Assembly (NCBI RefSeq): GCF_030272615.1
Contig: NW_026728912.1
Span: forward strand, 422,501-445,000
DNA length: 22,500 nucleotides
From: Cryptomeria japonica
Lineage: Eukaryota; Streptophyta; Pinopsida; Cupressales; Cupressaceae
Direction of reading: 5' to 3'
Shown: positions 1 to 7,995 of the stretch, piece after piece
Numbering within the stretch: the first letter of the stretch is position 1
Layout of the letters: each line of letters starts with the position of its first letter
The notes under the pieces: model-generated
Told to the model about the DNA's origin: nothing
What the model saw: the letters and a program-made list of their open reading frames with translations, nothing else
The model's database searches: none
Position numbers and translations under genes: made by a program

Positions 1-41
1 TGTGCACCTCGGGTGGGCACCTTGGTGCGCATGCCTTGCCT

Positions 42-1147
42 GGGCTGCGCACCAGGGCGGGCTCAAGATGGCACCCGCGTTCCTTTTTTTTCACTATCTT
101 TCAAAACGGAAATTTTAAAATCTCATTTTTTTTTGCCTTTTTCTGGAAATTAGTGAAGGCAGCGCATCAAAGGTGCGCACCTCGCTGCCCACCACGGTGC
201 GCAACGCCGGTGGGCACCCGGGAGTGCTTCGAAGTGTGCTCCAAGGTGCTGCGTGCACGTTGTCGGAGCCCGGTTTGCCCCGGGTGCGCACCTCGCGTGC
301 ACCTTCGTCGGGGTGGGCACCTTGGCTGGGTTTGCCCCGGCTGCGCTCCGAAGCGGGGTTATTGGAGCGCCGCCTCTTTTTTTGTCGGAGCGTTTGGTGG
401 GGTTTCTCGCATTGGCTCTTCCGAGGCCCGGTTGCCACCCTGGCGCGCACGAAGTCGGAAGTAGGGTTAATTGCCCGGGTGCGCACCTTTGCCAGGGTGG
501 GCACCTTACCTGGGCTGCGCACCAGGGCGGGCTCAAGATGGCACGCGCGTTCCGTTTTTTTCACTATCTTTCAAAACGGAAATTTTAAAATCTCCTTTTT
601 TTTTTGCCTTTTCTGGAAATTAGTGAAGGCAGCGCATCAAAGGTGCGCACCTCGCTGCCCACCTTGGTGTGCTCTGAGGTGCGCACCCGGGAGCGCTACG
701 AAGTGTGCTCCAAGGTGCGGCGTGCACGTTGTCGGAGCCCGGTTTGCCCCGGGTGCGCACCTCGCCTGCACCTTGGCCGGGGTGGGCACCTTGGCTGGGT
801 TTGCCCAGGGTGCGCTCCGAAGCGGGGTTACTGGAGCGCCCCCTCTTTTTTTGTCAGAGCGTTTGGTGGGGTTTCTCGCATTGGCTCTTCCCAGGCCCGG
901 TTGTTGGGTGCGCTCCCACCCTGGCGCTCGCGCGAAGTTGGAAGTTGGGTTAATTGCCCGGGCGCGCACCTTCGCCAGGGTGGGCACCTTGGTGCGCACA
1001 CCTTGGCTGGGCTGCGCACCAGGGCGGGCTCAAGATGGCACCAGCATTCCCTTTTTCTCACTATCTTTCAAAACGGAAATTTTAAAATCTCGTTTTTTTT
1101 TTGCCTTTTATGGAAATTAGTGAAGGCATCGCATCAAAGGTGCGCAC
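42..1147. repeat. AT-island modules 1-3 (large block copy 1)
   Basis: Three modules carry a conserved island at 42-180, 512-650 and 1009-1147. Each starts GGGCTGCGCACCAGGGCGGG, passes through a T-tract, the word CTATCTTTCAAAACGG, the AT core AAATTTTAAAATCTC, a second T-tract, TGGAAATTAGTGAAGGC, and ends GCATCAAAGGTGCGCA. The interval to the next island is 470 and 497 bp. Between islands lies GC-rich sequence with GCGCTCCGAAGCGGGGTTA, a short T-run and TTTGGTGGGGTTTCTCGC. No coding or promoter function is evident. The islands are the only strongly A/T-rich sequence in a GC-rich background and could be flexible or nucleosome-poor DNA, which is speculation. Confidence 0.9.
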
Positions 1148-1219
1148 CTCGCTGCCCACCTTGGTGTGCTCCGAGGTGCCCACCACGGTGCGCAACGCCG
1201 GTGCGAACCCGGGAGCGCC

Positions 1220-2130
1220 CCGATGTGTGCTCCAAGGTGCGGCGTGCACGAAGTCGGACCCCGGTTTGCCCCGGGTGCGCACCTCGCGTGCACCTTGGTG
1301 CGCACACCTTGGCTGGGTTGCGCGGCCTGTGGGCACCATGGTGCGCACCAAGGAGCGCTCCGAAGTGTGCTCCAAGGTGCGGCGTGCACGAAGTCGGAGC
1401 CCGGTTTGCCCCGGGTACGCACCATCGCGTGCACCTTCGCCGGGGTGGGCACCTCGGCTGGGTTGCGCGCCCTGGTGCGCACCAAGGAGCGCTCCGAAGT
1501 GTGCTCCAAGGTTGCGTGCGGTGCACGAAGTCGGAGCCCGGTTTGCCCCGGGTTGTGCACCTTCGCCGCGGGTGCGCACCATGGCGTGCACGAAGTCGGA
1601 GCCCGGTTTGCCCCGGGTGCGCACCTCGCGTGCACCTTCGGCGGGGTTGCGCGCCCTGGTGGGCACCATGGTGCGCACCAAGGAGCGCTCCGAAGTGTGC
1701 TCCAGGTGCGGCGTGCACGAAGTCGGAGCCCGGTTTGCCCCGAGTGCGCACCTCGCGTGCACCTTCGGCGGGGTTGCGCGCCCTGGTGGGCACCATGGTG
1801 CGCACCAAGGAGCGCTCCGAAGTGTGCTCCAAGGTGCGGCGTGCACGAAGTCGGAGCCCGGTTTGCCCCGGGTGCGCACCTCGCGTGCACCTTCGCCGCG
1901 GTGGGCACCATGGCGTGCACGAAGTCGGAGGCCCGGTTTGCCCCGGGTGCGCACCTCGCGTGCACCTTCGCCGGGGTGGGCACCTCGGCTGGGTTGCGCG
2001 CCCTGGTGCGCACCAAGGAGCGCTCCGAAGTGTGCTCCAAGGTGCGGCGTGCACGAAGTCGGAGCCCGGTTTGCCCCGGGTGCGCACCTCGCGTGCACCT
2101 TCGCCAGGGTGGGCACCTCGGTGCGCACAC
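1220..2130. repeat. GC-rich sub-repeat array (about 79-133 bp units), copy 1
   Basis: Permuted short units share the words GTGCACGAAGTCGGAGCCCG, GTTTGCCCCGGGTGCGCACC, TCGCGTGCACCTTCGCCG, GGGCACCATGGTGCGCACC and AAGGAGCGCTCCGAAGTGTG. Most units are a full form or a form lacking the GGGCACCATGG...CTCCAAGG part. GGTGCGCACC and near variants recur every few tens of bases. Several units carry an extra or missing base relative to the equivalent array at 9172-10078 (near 1327, 1511, 1703 and 1930). Long frames stay open here only because the repeat lacks stop codons; no gene is supported. Confidence 0.85.
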
Positions 2131-2192
2131 CTTCTCAATGTTTTCTTGCCTTTTCTGGAAATTGGTGAAGGCAGCGCATCAAAGGTGCGCAC
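2131..2192. repeat. Truncated AT island, copy 1
   Basis: Only the right half of the island is present: TTTTCTTGCCTTTTCTGGAA, then ATTGGTGAAGGCAGCGCATC, then AAAGGTGCGCAC. The left half (CAGGGCGGGCTCAAGATGG, CTATCTTTCAAAACGG and the AAATTTTAAAATC core) is replaced by CACACCTTCTCAATG. An identical truncation lies at 10079-10139, so it predates the large duplication. Confidence 0.85.
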
Positions 2193-2804
2193 CTCGGTGT
2201 GCTCCGAGGGTGCGAACCCGAGAGCGCTCCGAGAGGTGCCCACGAAGTCGAAAGTCGGGTTAATTGCATTGTTTTCCCCGGGTGCGCTCCGAGGTGCGCA
2301 ACATCGGCGCGCACCAAGGAGGGCTCCGAAGTGTGCTCCAAGGTGCGCACGATGGCGTGCACCTCTGGTGCGCACGATTCGGAGCTCGGTTTGACCGGGA
2401 GTGCGCACACCTTGGCTGGGTTGCGCACCTTTTGTGCGCTCCAAGGGTGCGCACGAAGTCGGAGCTCGGTTTGCCCCGGTGGTGCGCACCTTCGCCAGGG
2501 TGCGCACCTTGATGCGCACGCCTTGGCTGGGCTGCGCACCTTGGTGGGCGCCATGGTGCGCACACTTTACGTGCGCTCCAAGGTGCGCACGAAGTCGGAG
2601 CTCGGTTTGCCCCGGGTGCGCACCTTGGTGGGCGCCATGGTGCACTCCGAGGTGCCCAAGATTGGTGCGCACCAAGGAGCGCTCCGAAGTGCGCTCCAAG
2701 GTGCGCGCGAAGTCGAAAGTTGGGTTAATTGTCCGGTTTGCCTCGGGTGCGCACCTTGCGTGCACCTTCGCCAGGGTGGGCGCCTTGGTGCGCACACCTT
2801 GGCT
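2193..2804. repeat. Divergent GC-rich sub-repeat array, copy 1
   Basis: Related to the array at 1220-2130 but with its own variants: GAAGTCGGAGCTCGGTTTG instead of GAGCCCGG, GTCGAAAGTCGGGTTAATTG, GCGCACCTTGGTGGGCGCC and repeated TGCGCTCCAAGGTGCGCAC. Compared with 10140-10742 this copy has extra bases near 2210, 2400, 2445, 2480 and 2565. Confidence 0.8.
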
Positions 2805-2946
2805 GGGCTGCGCACACCTTGGCACCCGCGTTTCCTTCATTTTAAATTTTTTTTTTTTACAATCTCTCAAGTGGGAAATTCTATAATCTCAACTTTTTTT
2901 GCCTTTTCAGGTAACTTTTGAATGGAGCGCATCATTGGTGCGCTCC
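2805..2946. repeat. Variant AT island, copy 1
   Basis: A diverged island: GGGCTGCGCACACCTTGG replaces GGGCTGCGCACCAGGG; the middle is TTCATTTTAAATT, a long T-run, CAATCTCTCAAGTGGG and AAATTCTATAATCTC; the end is GCCTTTTCAGG...GGAGCGCATCATTGGTGCGC. It marks the border between the module region and the less repetitive sequence around the 5S gene, as does its partner at 10743-10884. Confidence 0.8.
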
Positions 2947-3358
2947 CGAAGTGTGCTCCAAAGCTCTCTCCAGCTGCGTGCACCTGCCCCGGCCGCGCAC
3001 CCGGCCCCGCCCAGCTTCGCTCACCTGTCTCGGGCGTCTGGTGCGGAACCTTAGAGTAAGAAACATCACCGTGCACCTTGGCCAACTGTGCGCGACTCGA
3101 CCGAGCGCGCAACTGGCCGAGGTGCACACCGATTTCACCTGGGTGCGCGCGCAGCACCTCGGGCGCACCGGGGTGCGCGCACAACGCCCGGTTGCACCGT
3201 GGCCTGTGTGCTCGGGGCGCCTCGGGTGCGCGCTCGGTGTCGCCCCCTGCGCGCGCGGTAGTGCGGGCAGCGGCACCCCGGCCCGGCCCTGGCCCCGACG
3301 AGAACGCAAACGGGCAAAAGGTTTATTCAAATAGCATTGCGACGCCCGGCGAAAAACT
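2947..3358. other. GC-rich low-copy spacer 3' of 5S copy 1
   Basis: I see no gene here. The sequence is very GC-rich with GCGCACC/GTGCGCG words but no clear tandem period, and it contains CTTAGAGTAAGAAACATCACC near 3050 and the A-richer stretch GGTTTATTCAAATAGCATTG just before the 5S end. It is repeated once at 10885-11292 with several one-base differences. On the - strand it is the region downstream of the 5S terminator. Confidence 0.7.
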
Positions 3359-3364
3359 AAAAAA
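3359..3364 (-). terminator. Pol III terminator of 5S copy 1 (T6)
   Basis: Six A residues on the + strand read as TTTTTT directly after the 5S 3' end GTTGCACCC on the - strand. A run of four or more T is the standard RNA polymerase III stop signal, and its placement supports the 5S boundary and orientation. Confidence 0.88.
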
Positions 3365-3483
3365 GGGTGCAACACCGGGACTTCCCGGGAGGTCACCCAT
3401 CCCAGTACTACTCCGGCCCAAGCCGCGCTTAACTGCGGAGTTCTGATGGGATCCGGTGCACTAACGCTGGTATGATCGCACCC
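3365..3483 (-). rRNA. 5S ribosomal RNA, copy 1 (one-base insertion in box A)
   Basis: The - strand reads GGGTGCGATCATACCAGCGT at the start, GGATCCCATCAGAACTCCGC in the first third, TAGTACTGGGATGGGTGACC in the box C region and GTTGCACCC at the end. The two ends pair (GGGTGC with GCACCC) as helix I. This is a plant 5S rRNA, a structural RNA of the large ribosomal subunit made by RNA polymerase III from internal elements bound by TFIIIA. It is 119 nt long, against 118 nt for copy 2. The extra base is a G near transcript position 61, giving AAGCGCGGCTTGGG where copy 2 and the usual plant form have AAGCGYGCTTGGG. This lies in box A (about nt 50-64), so this copy may be weak or a pseudogene, unless it is a sequence error. 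The base before the start is C on the - strand, as usual in plants; I see no convincing TATA at -28. The gene lies opposite to 35S transcription. Confidence 0.96.
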
Positions 3484-3883
3484 GTTATGAGCTTGTCGCA
3501 GTGTGTACTTAGCAAACCGCGACCCACGTGCGAATCCACCCCGGCCACCCACCCCCGTCGAGGTGCACACCCTCCCTCGCGAAGTGCGCCCCGTTCGCCA
3601 AGTGTGAGCCCTGCCCGGGTGCGCGCACCTTGCTAGGGCGTCGGGTGTGCACCCGGCCCGGCCTACGTGCGTGCACCTGGAGGGGGCGTCGTGTGCGTGC
3701 AGTGTCCCGTCTGCAACGCGGTGCCCACACACCACCTCGAGGCGCAACGACCTGCGCTCACATGTGGGCCGAGTGCACCTTGGTGCATGTTCGGGGCGCC
3801 TCGGGTGCACGCTCGATCTTGCCCCGGTGGCACCAAGGCGCTCGGTTTGCCCCGGGTGCGCACTTGGTGCAAGGTGGGCACCC
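3484..3883. other. Upstream flank of 5S copy 1
   Basis: On the - strand this lies 5' of the 5S gene. It is GC-rich and low-copy, with scattered GTGCAC/GGTGCGCAC words (CGAGGTGCACACC near 3560, GTGCGTGCACCTGG near 3666) and GCTCGGTTTGCCCCGGGTGC near 3840, which ties it to the module family. No gene is visible. It recurs at 11417-11814, with two extra bases in this copy (CTCGAGGCGC near 3738 and CGGTGGCACC near 3826). Confidence 0.7.
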
Positions 3884-4219
3884 AAAATAGGGATCAAGCA
3901 CCAAAACACAAGTTTCGGGATGCAAAAATGGGACCCAAGGACCACAAATGCGTTCCAAGACCCATGATGGGTCCACGAGAACAAAAATGTGTTCCGAGAC
4001 TTAATAAACAAATATTGGGTTTTAGGAGAAGAAACATGCTCTGATGCCCAAAACGAGAATCGACCCCGAAAAGGCCACAGGCCAAAAGTGGGATGCGAGA
4101 CAAAAAAAAATGGGACCCGAGGACCAAAATTGGGTTCCCAGGTCGAAGACAGGGCAACCGGACAAGAAACGACCTCTAAGGCTCGAAATGAGTCCCGGCG
4201 ACTAAAACTTGACAAGAAG
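3884..4219. repeat. A-rich tract with degenerate short repeats, copy 1
   Basis: Composition changes abruptly from GC-rich to A-rich. Degenerate words recur: CAAAAATGGGACCCAAGGAC, ACAAATGCGTTCCAAGACCC, ACAAAAATGTGTTCCGAGAC, AAATGGGACCCGAGGACC and AAATTGGGTTCCCAGGTCG. They look like decayed tandem copies of a roughly 30-40 bp unit built from AAATGGGACCC(R)AGGACC. A short frame at 3989-4330 is open but has no recognisable protein features and continues into the C-rich array. Partner tract at 11815-12149. Confidence 0.7.
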
Positions 4220-4743
4220 CACCCATCAGGCACCCAACTCGACACCCATGGGATGCCGACCCACCCGGGCTTCCACCTAGCACACCTTGGCACCCACCCA
4301 CCCTCGCACCCAACCTCGCACCCAACTTAGCACCTTTGAACCCACATTGGCACTCACCCTGACCCTGGCACCTTGGAACCCACATTGGCACTCACCTTGA
4401 CCCTGGCACCCACCTTTGCACTCACCTTGGGACCCACCCTGGCTCCCACCTCGGCACCCACCCCAGACACCCCACCTTGGTTCCTTGGCACCCACCTTGG
4501 ATCCTTGGCACCCACCCCGACACCCACCTTGGCACGCAACTTGGCTACTTGCCACCCATCTTGGCTCCTTGACGCCCACCCCGACAACCACCCCGTGACC
4601 TACCCTGGCTAGGGTTGGTGCACACCCACCCTGGTGCCCACCTTGGCACCCACCCTATGACCCACCTTGGCACGCACCTTAGTACCCACCCCGTTACCCA
4701 CCCTAGGACCCACCCCGTGACCCACCTTGGCCAGGGTGGGTGC
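4220..4743. repeat. C-rich CACCCACC(TTGG) array, copy 1 (short)
   Basis: Irregular tandem copies of words such as CACCCACCTTGG, TTGGCACTCACC and CCTTGGCACCC. Nearly all C-runs are on the + strand, so the - strand is a G-run strand with GGGTGGGTG. Around 4445-4473 the - strand has GGGG, GGGG, GGG and GGG tracts separated by short loops, a possible G-quadruplex. The array is cut off at 4743, where the word CCAGGGTGGGTGC is shared with the AT-island modules, the likely crossover point. Confidence 0.88.
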
Positions 4744-4763
4744 CTTGGTGCCACAACTTGCCT

Positions 4764-5425
4764 GGGCTGCACACCAGGGCGGGCTCAAGATGGCACCCGC
4801 GTTCCGTTTTTTTCACTATCTTTCAAAACGGAAATTTTAAAATCTCATTTTTTTCTTTTTTTTGCCTTTTCTGGAAATTAGTGAAGGCAGCGCATCAAAG
4901 GTGCGCAATGCTGGTGCGAACCCGGGAGCGCTCCGATGTGTGCTCCAAGGTGCGGCGTGCACGAAGTCCGAGCTCCGGTTTGCCCCGGGTGCGCACCTCG
5001 CGTGCACCTTCGCCGGGGTGAGCACCTTGGCTGGGTTGCGCGCCCTGGTGCGTACCAAGGAGCGCTCTGAAGTGTGCTCCAAGGTGCGGCGTGCACGAAG
5101 TCGGAGCCCCGGTTTGCCCCGGGTGTGCACCTCGGGTGCGCACCTCGCGTGCACCTTCGCTGCGGTGGGCACCTTGGCTGGGTTGCGCGCCTTGGTGGGC
5201 ACCATGCAGTGCACGAAGTCGGAGCCCGGTTTGCCCCGGGCGCGCGCACCTCCGCCAGGGTGGGCACCTTGGTGCGCACAACTTGCCTGGGCTGCGCACC
5301 AGGAAGGGCTCAAGATGGCACCCGCGTTCCGTTTTTTTCACTATCTTTCAGAACGGAAATTTTAAAATATCGTTTTTTTTTGCCTTTTCTGGAAATTAGT
5401 GAAGGCAGCGCATCAAAGGTGCGCA
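4764..5425. repeat. AT-island modules 4 and 5
   Basis: Islands at 4764-4907 and 5289-5425. The first has a longer right T-tract interrupted by a C (TTTTTTTCTTTTTTTTGCC) and GCTGCACACC instead of GCTGCGCACC at its start. The second has CACCAGGAAGGGCTC, CTTTCAGAACGG and AAAATATCG variants, shared only with the island at 7363-7499, so these two derive from a recent common copy. Confidence 0.88.
4908..5288. repeat. GC-rich sub-repeats between islands 4 and 5
   Basis: Units of the GTGCACGAAGTCGGAGCCCG / TCGCGTGCACCTTCGC family, including the special variant GGGCACCATGCAGTGCACG near 5197 that recurs near 7274. The 7160-7362 stretch is its close relative. No gene is supported. Confidence 0.78.
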
Positions 5426-5643
5426 ACGCTGGTGCGAACCTGGGAGCGCTCCGATGTGTGCTCCAAGGTGCGGCGTGCACAAAGTCGGAGCCCGGTTTGC
5501 CCCGGGTGCGCCCTGGTGGGCACCATGGTGCGCACCAAGGAGCGCTCCGAAGTGTGCTCCAAGGTGCGGCCTGCACGAAGTCGGAGCCCGGTTTGCCCCG
5601 GGTGTGCACCTCGGGTGGGCACCTTGGTGCGCATGCCTTGCCT
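5426..5643. repeat. GC-rich sub-repeats between islands 5 and 6
   Basis: A shortened equivalent of 7500-7995: both start ACGCTGGTGCGAACCTGGG and end GTGTGCACCTCGGGTGGGC, but this copy lacks about 280 bp of internal units, as if one or more sub-repeats had been deleted here or added there. Confidence 0.78.
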
Positions 5644-7018
5644 GGGCTGCGCACCAGGGCGGGCTCAAGATGGCACCCGCGTTCCTTTTTTTTCACTATC
5701 TTTCAAAACGGAAATTTTAAAATCTCATTTTTTTTTGCCTTTTTCTGGAAATTAGTGAAGGCAGCGCATCAAAGGTGCGCACCTCGCTGCCCACCACGGT
5801 GCGCAACGCCGGTGGGCACCCGGGAGTGCTTCGAAGTGTGCTCCAAGGTGTTGCGTGCACGTTGTCGGAGCCCGGTTTGCCCCGGGTGCGCACCTCGCGT
5901 GCACCTTCGTCGGGGTGGGCACCTTGGCTTGGTTTGCCCCGGCTGCGCTCCGAAGCGGGGTTATTGGAGCGCCGCCTCTTTTTTTGTCGGAGCGTTTGGT
6001 GGGGTTTCTCGCATTGGCTCTTCCGAGGCCCGGTTGCCACCCTGGCGCGCACGAAGTCGGAAGTAGGGTTAATTGCCCGGGTGCGCACCTTTGCCAGGGT
6101 GGCACCTTACCTGGGCTGCGCACCAGGGCGGGCTCAAGATGGCACGCGCGTTCCGTTTTTTTCACTATCTTTCAAAACGGAAATTTTAAAATCTCCTTTT
6201 TTTTTTGCCTTTTCTGGAAATTAGTGAAGGCAGCGCATCAAAGGTGCGCACCTCGCTGCCCACCTTGGTGTGCTCTGAGGTGCGCACCCGGGAGCGCTAC
6301 GAAGTGTGCTCCAAGGTGCGGCGTGCACGTTGTCGGAGCCCGGTTTGCCCCGGGTGCGCACCTCGCCTGCACCTTGGCCGGGGTGGGCACCTTGGCTGGG
6401 TTTGCCCAGGGTGCGCTCCGAAGCGGGGTTACTGGAGCGCCCCCTCTTTTTTTGTCAGAGAGTTTGGTGGGGTTTCTCGCATTGGCTCTTCCCAGGCCCG
6501 GTTGTTGGGTGCGCTCCCACCCTGGCGCGCGCGAAGTTGGAAGTTGGGTTAATTGCCCGGTGCGCGCACCTTCGCCAGGGTGGGCACCTTGGTGCGCAAA
6601 CCTTGGCTGGGCTGCGCACCAGGGCGGGCTCAAGATGGCACCAGCATTCCCTTTTTCTCACTATCTTTCAAAACGGAAATTTTAAAATCTCGTTTTTTTT
6701 TTGCCTTTTATGGAAATTAGTGAAGGCATCGCATCAAAGGTGCGCACCTCGCTGCCCACCTTGGTGTGCTCCGAGGTGCCCACCACGGTGCGCAACGCCG
6801 GTGCGAACCCGGGAGCGCCCCGATGTGTGCTCCAAGGTGCGGCGTGCACGAAGTCGGACCCCGGTTTGCCCCGGGTGCGCACCTCGCGTGCACCTTGGTG
6901 CGCACACCTTGGCTGGGTTGCGCGGCCTGGTGGGCACCATGGTGCGCACCAAGGAGCGCTCCGAAGTGTGCTCCAAGGTGCGGCGTGCACGAAGTCGGAG
7001 CCCGGTTTGCCCCGGGTG
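5510..7018. repeat. Nested 1.5 kb duplication, left copy
   Basis: From GCCCTGGTGGGCACC at 5510 this stretch matches 7862-9370 at a constant offset of 2352 bp, apart from single-base gaps such as the lost G in GCCAGGGTGGCACC near 6100. From 5603 it also matches window positions 1-1416. It therefore represents the third copy of the three-island module group. Similarity in register ends near 7018, where this copy continues GTGCGCACCTTCGCC and the other reads GTACGCACCTCGCG. Confidence 0.85.
5644..6747. repeat. AT-island modules 6-8
   Basis: Islands at 5644-5782, 6113-6251 and 6609-6747 repeat the three-island group of 42-1147 in order. Differences are few: CTTGGTTTGCC for CTGGGTTTGCC near 5930, a lost G near 6100, CAGAGAGTTTGG for CAGAGCGTTTGG near 6460 and CCCGGTGCGCGCACC near 6557. 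Confidence 0.88.
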
Positions 7019-7362
7019 CGCACCTTCGCCGCGGTGGGCACCATGGCGTGCACGAAGTCGGAGCCCGGTTTGCCCCGGGTGCGCACCTCGCGTGCACCTT
7101 CGCCGGGGTGGGCACCTCGGCTGGGTTGCGCGCCCTGGTGCGCACCAAGGAGCGCTCTGAAGTGTGCTCCAAGGTGCGGCGTGCACGAAGTCGGAGCCCG
7201 GTTTGCCCCGGGTGTGCACCTCGCGTGCACCTTCGCTGCGGTGGGCACCTTGGCTGGGTTGCGCGCCTTGGTGGGCACCATGCAGTGCACGAAGTCGGAG
7301 CCCGGTTTGCCCCGGGCGCGCACCTCCGCCAGGGTGGGCACCTTGGTGCGCACAACTTGCCT
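6815..7362. repeat. GC-rich sub-repeats between islands 8 and 9
   Basis: The same unit family as 1220-2130, but with only about three to four units before the next island. The ATGCAGTGCACG variant near 7278 links it to 4908-5288. Confidence 0.75.
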
Positions 7363-7499
7363 GGGCTGCGCACCAGGAAGGGCTCAAGATGGCACCCGCG
7401 TTCCGTTTTTTTCACTATCTTTCAGAACGGAAATTTTAAAATATCGTTTTTTTTTGCCTTTTCTGGAAATTAGTGAAGGCAGCGCATCAAAGGTGCGCA
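7363..7499. repeat. AT-island module 9
   Basis: Carries the same private variants as the island at 5289-5425 (AGGAAGGGCTC, TTTCAGAACGG, AAAATATCG), and the following AACGCTGGTGCGAACCTGGG is also shared. Confidence 0.88.
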
Positions 7500-7995
7500 A
7501 CGCTGGTGCGAACCTGGGAGCGCTCCGATGTGTGCTCCAAGGTGCGGCGTGCACGAAGTCGGACCCCGGTTTGCCCCGGGTGCGCACCTCGCGTGCACCT
7601 TGGTGCGCACACCTTGGCTGGGTTGCGCGCCCTGGTGGGCACCATGGTGCGCACCAAGGAGCGCTCCGAAGTGTGCTCCAAGGTGCGGCGTGCACGAAGT
7701 CGGAGCCCGGTTTGCCCCGGGTGCGCACCTCGCGTGCACCTTCGCCGCGGTGGGCACCATGGCGTGCACGAAGTCGGAGCCCGGTTTGCCCCGGGTGCGC
7801 ACCTCGCGTGCACCTTCGCCGGGGTGGGCACCTTGGTGTGCAGACCTTGGCTGGGTTGCGCGCCCTGGTGGGCACCATGGTGCGCACCAAGGAGCGCTCC
7901 GAAGTGTGCTCCAAGGTGCGGCCTGCACGAAGTCGGAGCCCGGTTTGCCCCGGGTGTGCACCTCGGGTGGGCACCTTGGTGCGCATGCCTTGCCT
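7500..7995. repeat. GC-rich sub-repeats between islands 9 and 10
   Basis: Four to five units of the GTGCACGAAGTCGGAGCCCG family. The last, with GGTGCGGCCTGCACGAAG (near 7916), also precedes the island at 5644, which shows that the 2352-bp duplication begins within this array. Confidence 0.75.

Larger units (their letters stand above)
1..4743. repeat. Large IGS block, copy 1 (contains 5S copy 1)
   Basis: This segment recurs as 7955-12671 in the same orientation with the same internal order: three AT-island modules, a GC sub-repeat array, a truncated island, a divergent array, a variant island, an inverted 5S gene, an A-rich tract and a C-rich array. The offset drifts from 7954 bp at the left end to 7928 bp at the right end, so this copy is 26 bp longer. 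Much of that is scattered 1-4 base insertions, for example near 925, 1535, 1930, 2400, 2450 and 3433. Similarity stops after the word CCAGGGTGGGTGC (4731-4743); beyond it this copy joins another AT-island module, whereas copy 2 continues in the C-rich array. The left end is set by the window edge, so the true block may be longer. Both copies are seen directly; a duplication by unequal exchange is inferred. Confidence 0.93.

Noticed and set aside
42-180. SINE or tRNA-derived element (T-tracts, GGCTCAAGATGG resembling a B box)
   Set aside because: No A box at the right distance, the B-box match is poor, no target-site duplications, and copies occur only as part of the tandem modules.
604-2394. 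Long + frame of 596 codons, and overlapping long frames on both strands through 1-2900
   Set aside because: It lies wholly in GC-rich repeats that lack stop codons in nearly all frames. The translation is low-complexity (rich in R, A, P, G, C and H), repeats with the DNA unit, and equal-length frames exist on the opposite strand.
3989-4330. 113-codon + frame in the A-rich tract
   Set aside because: The first part is rich in K, R, N and G and the last part is PTHPGFH-like from the C-rich array. No domain is recognisable, and it is kept in copy 2 only because the DNA is duplicated.
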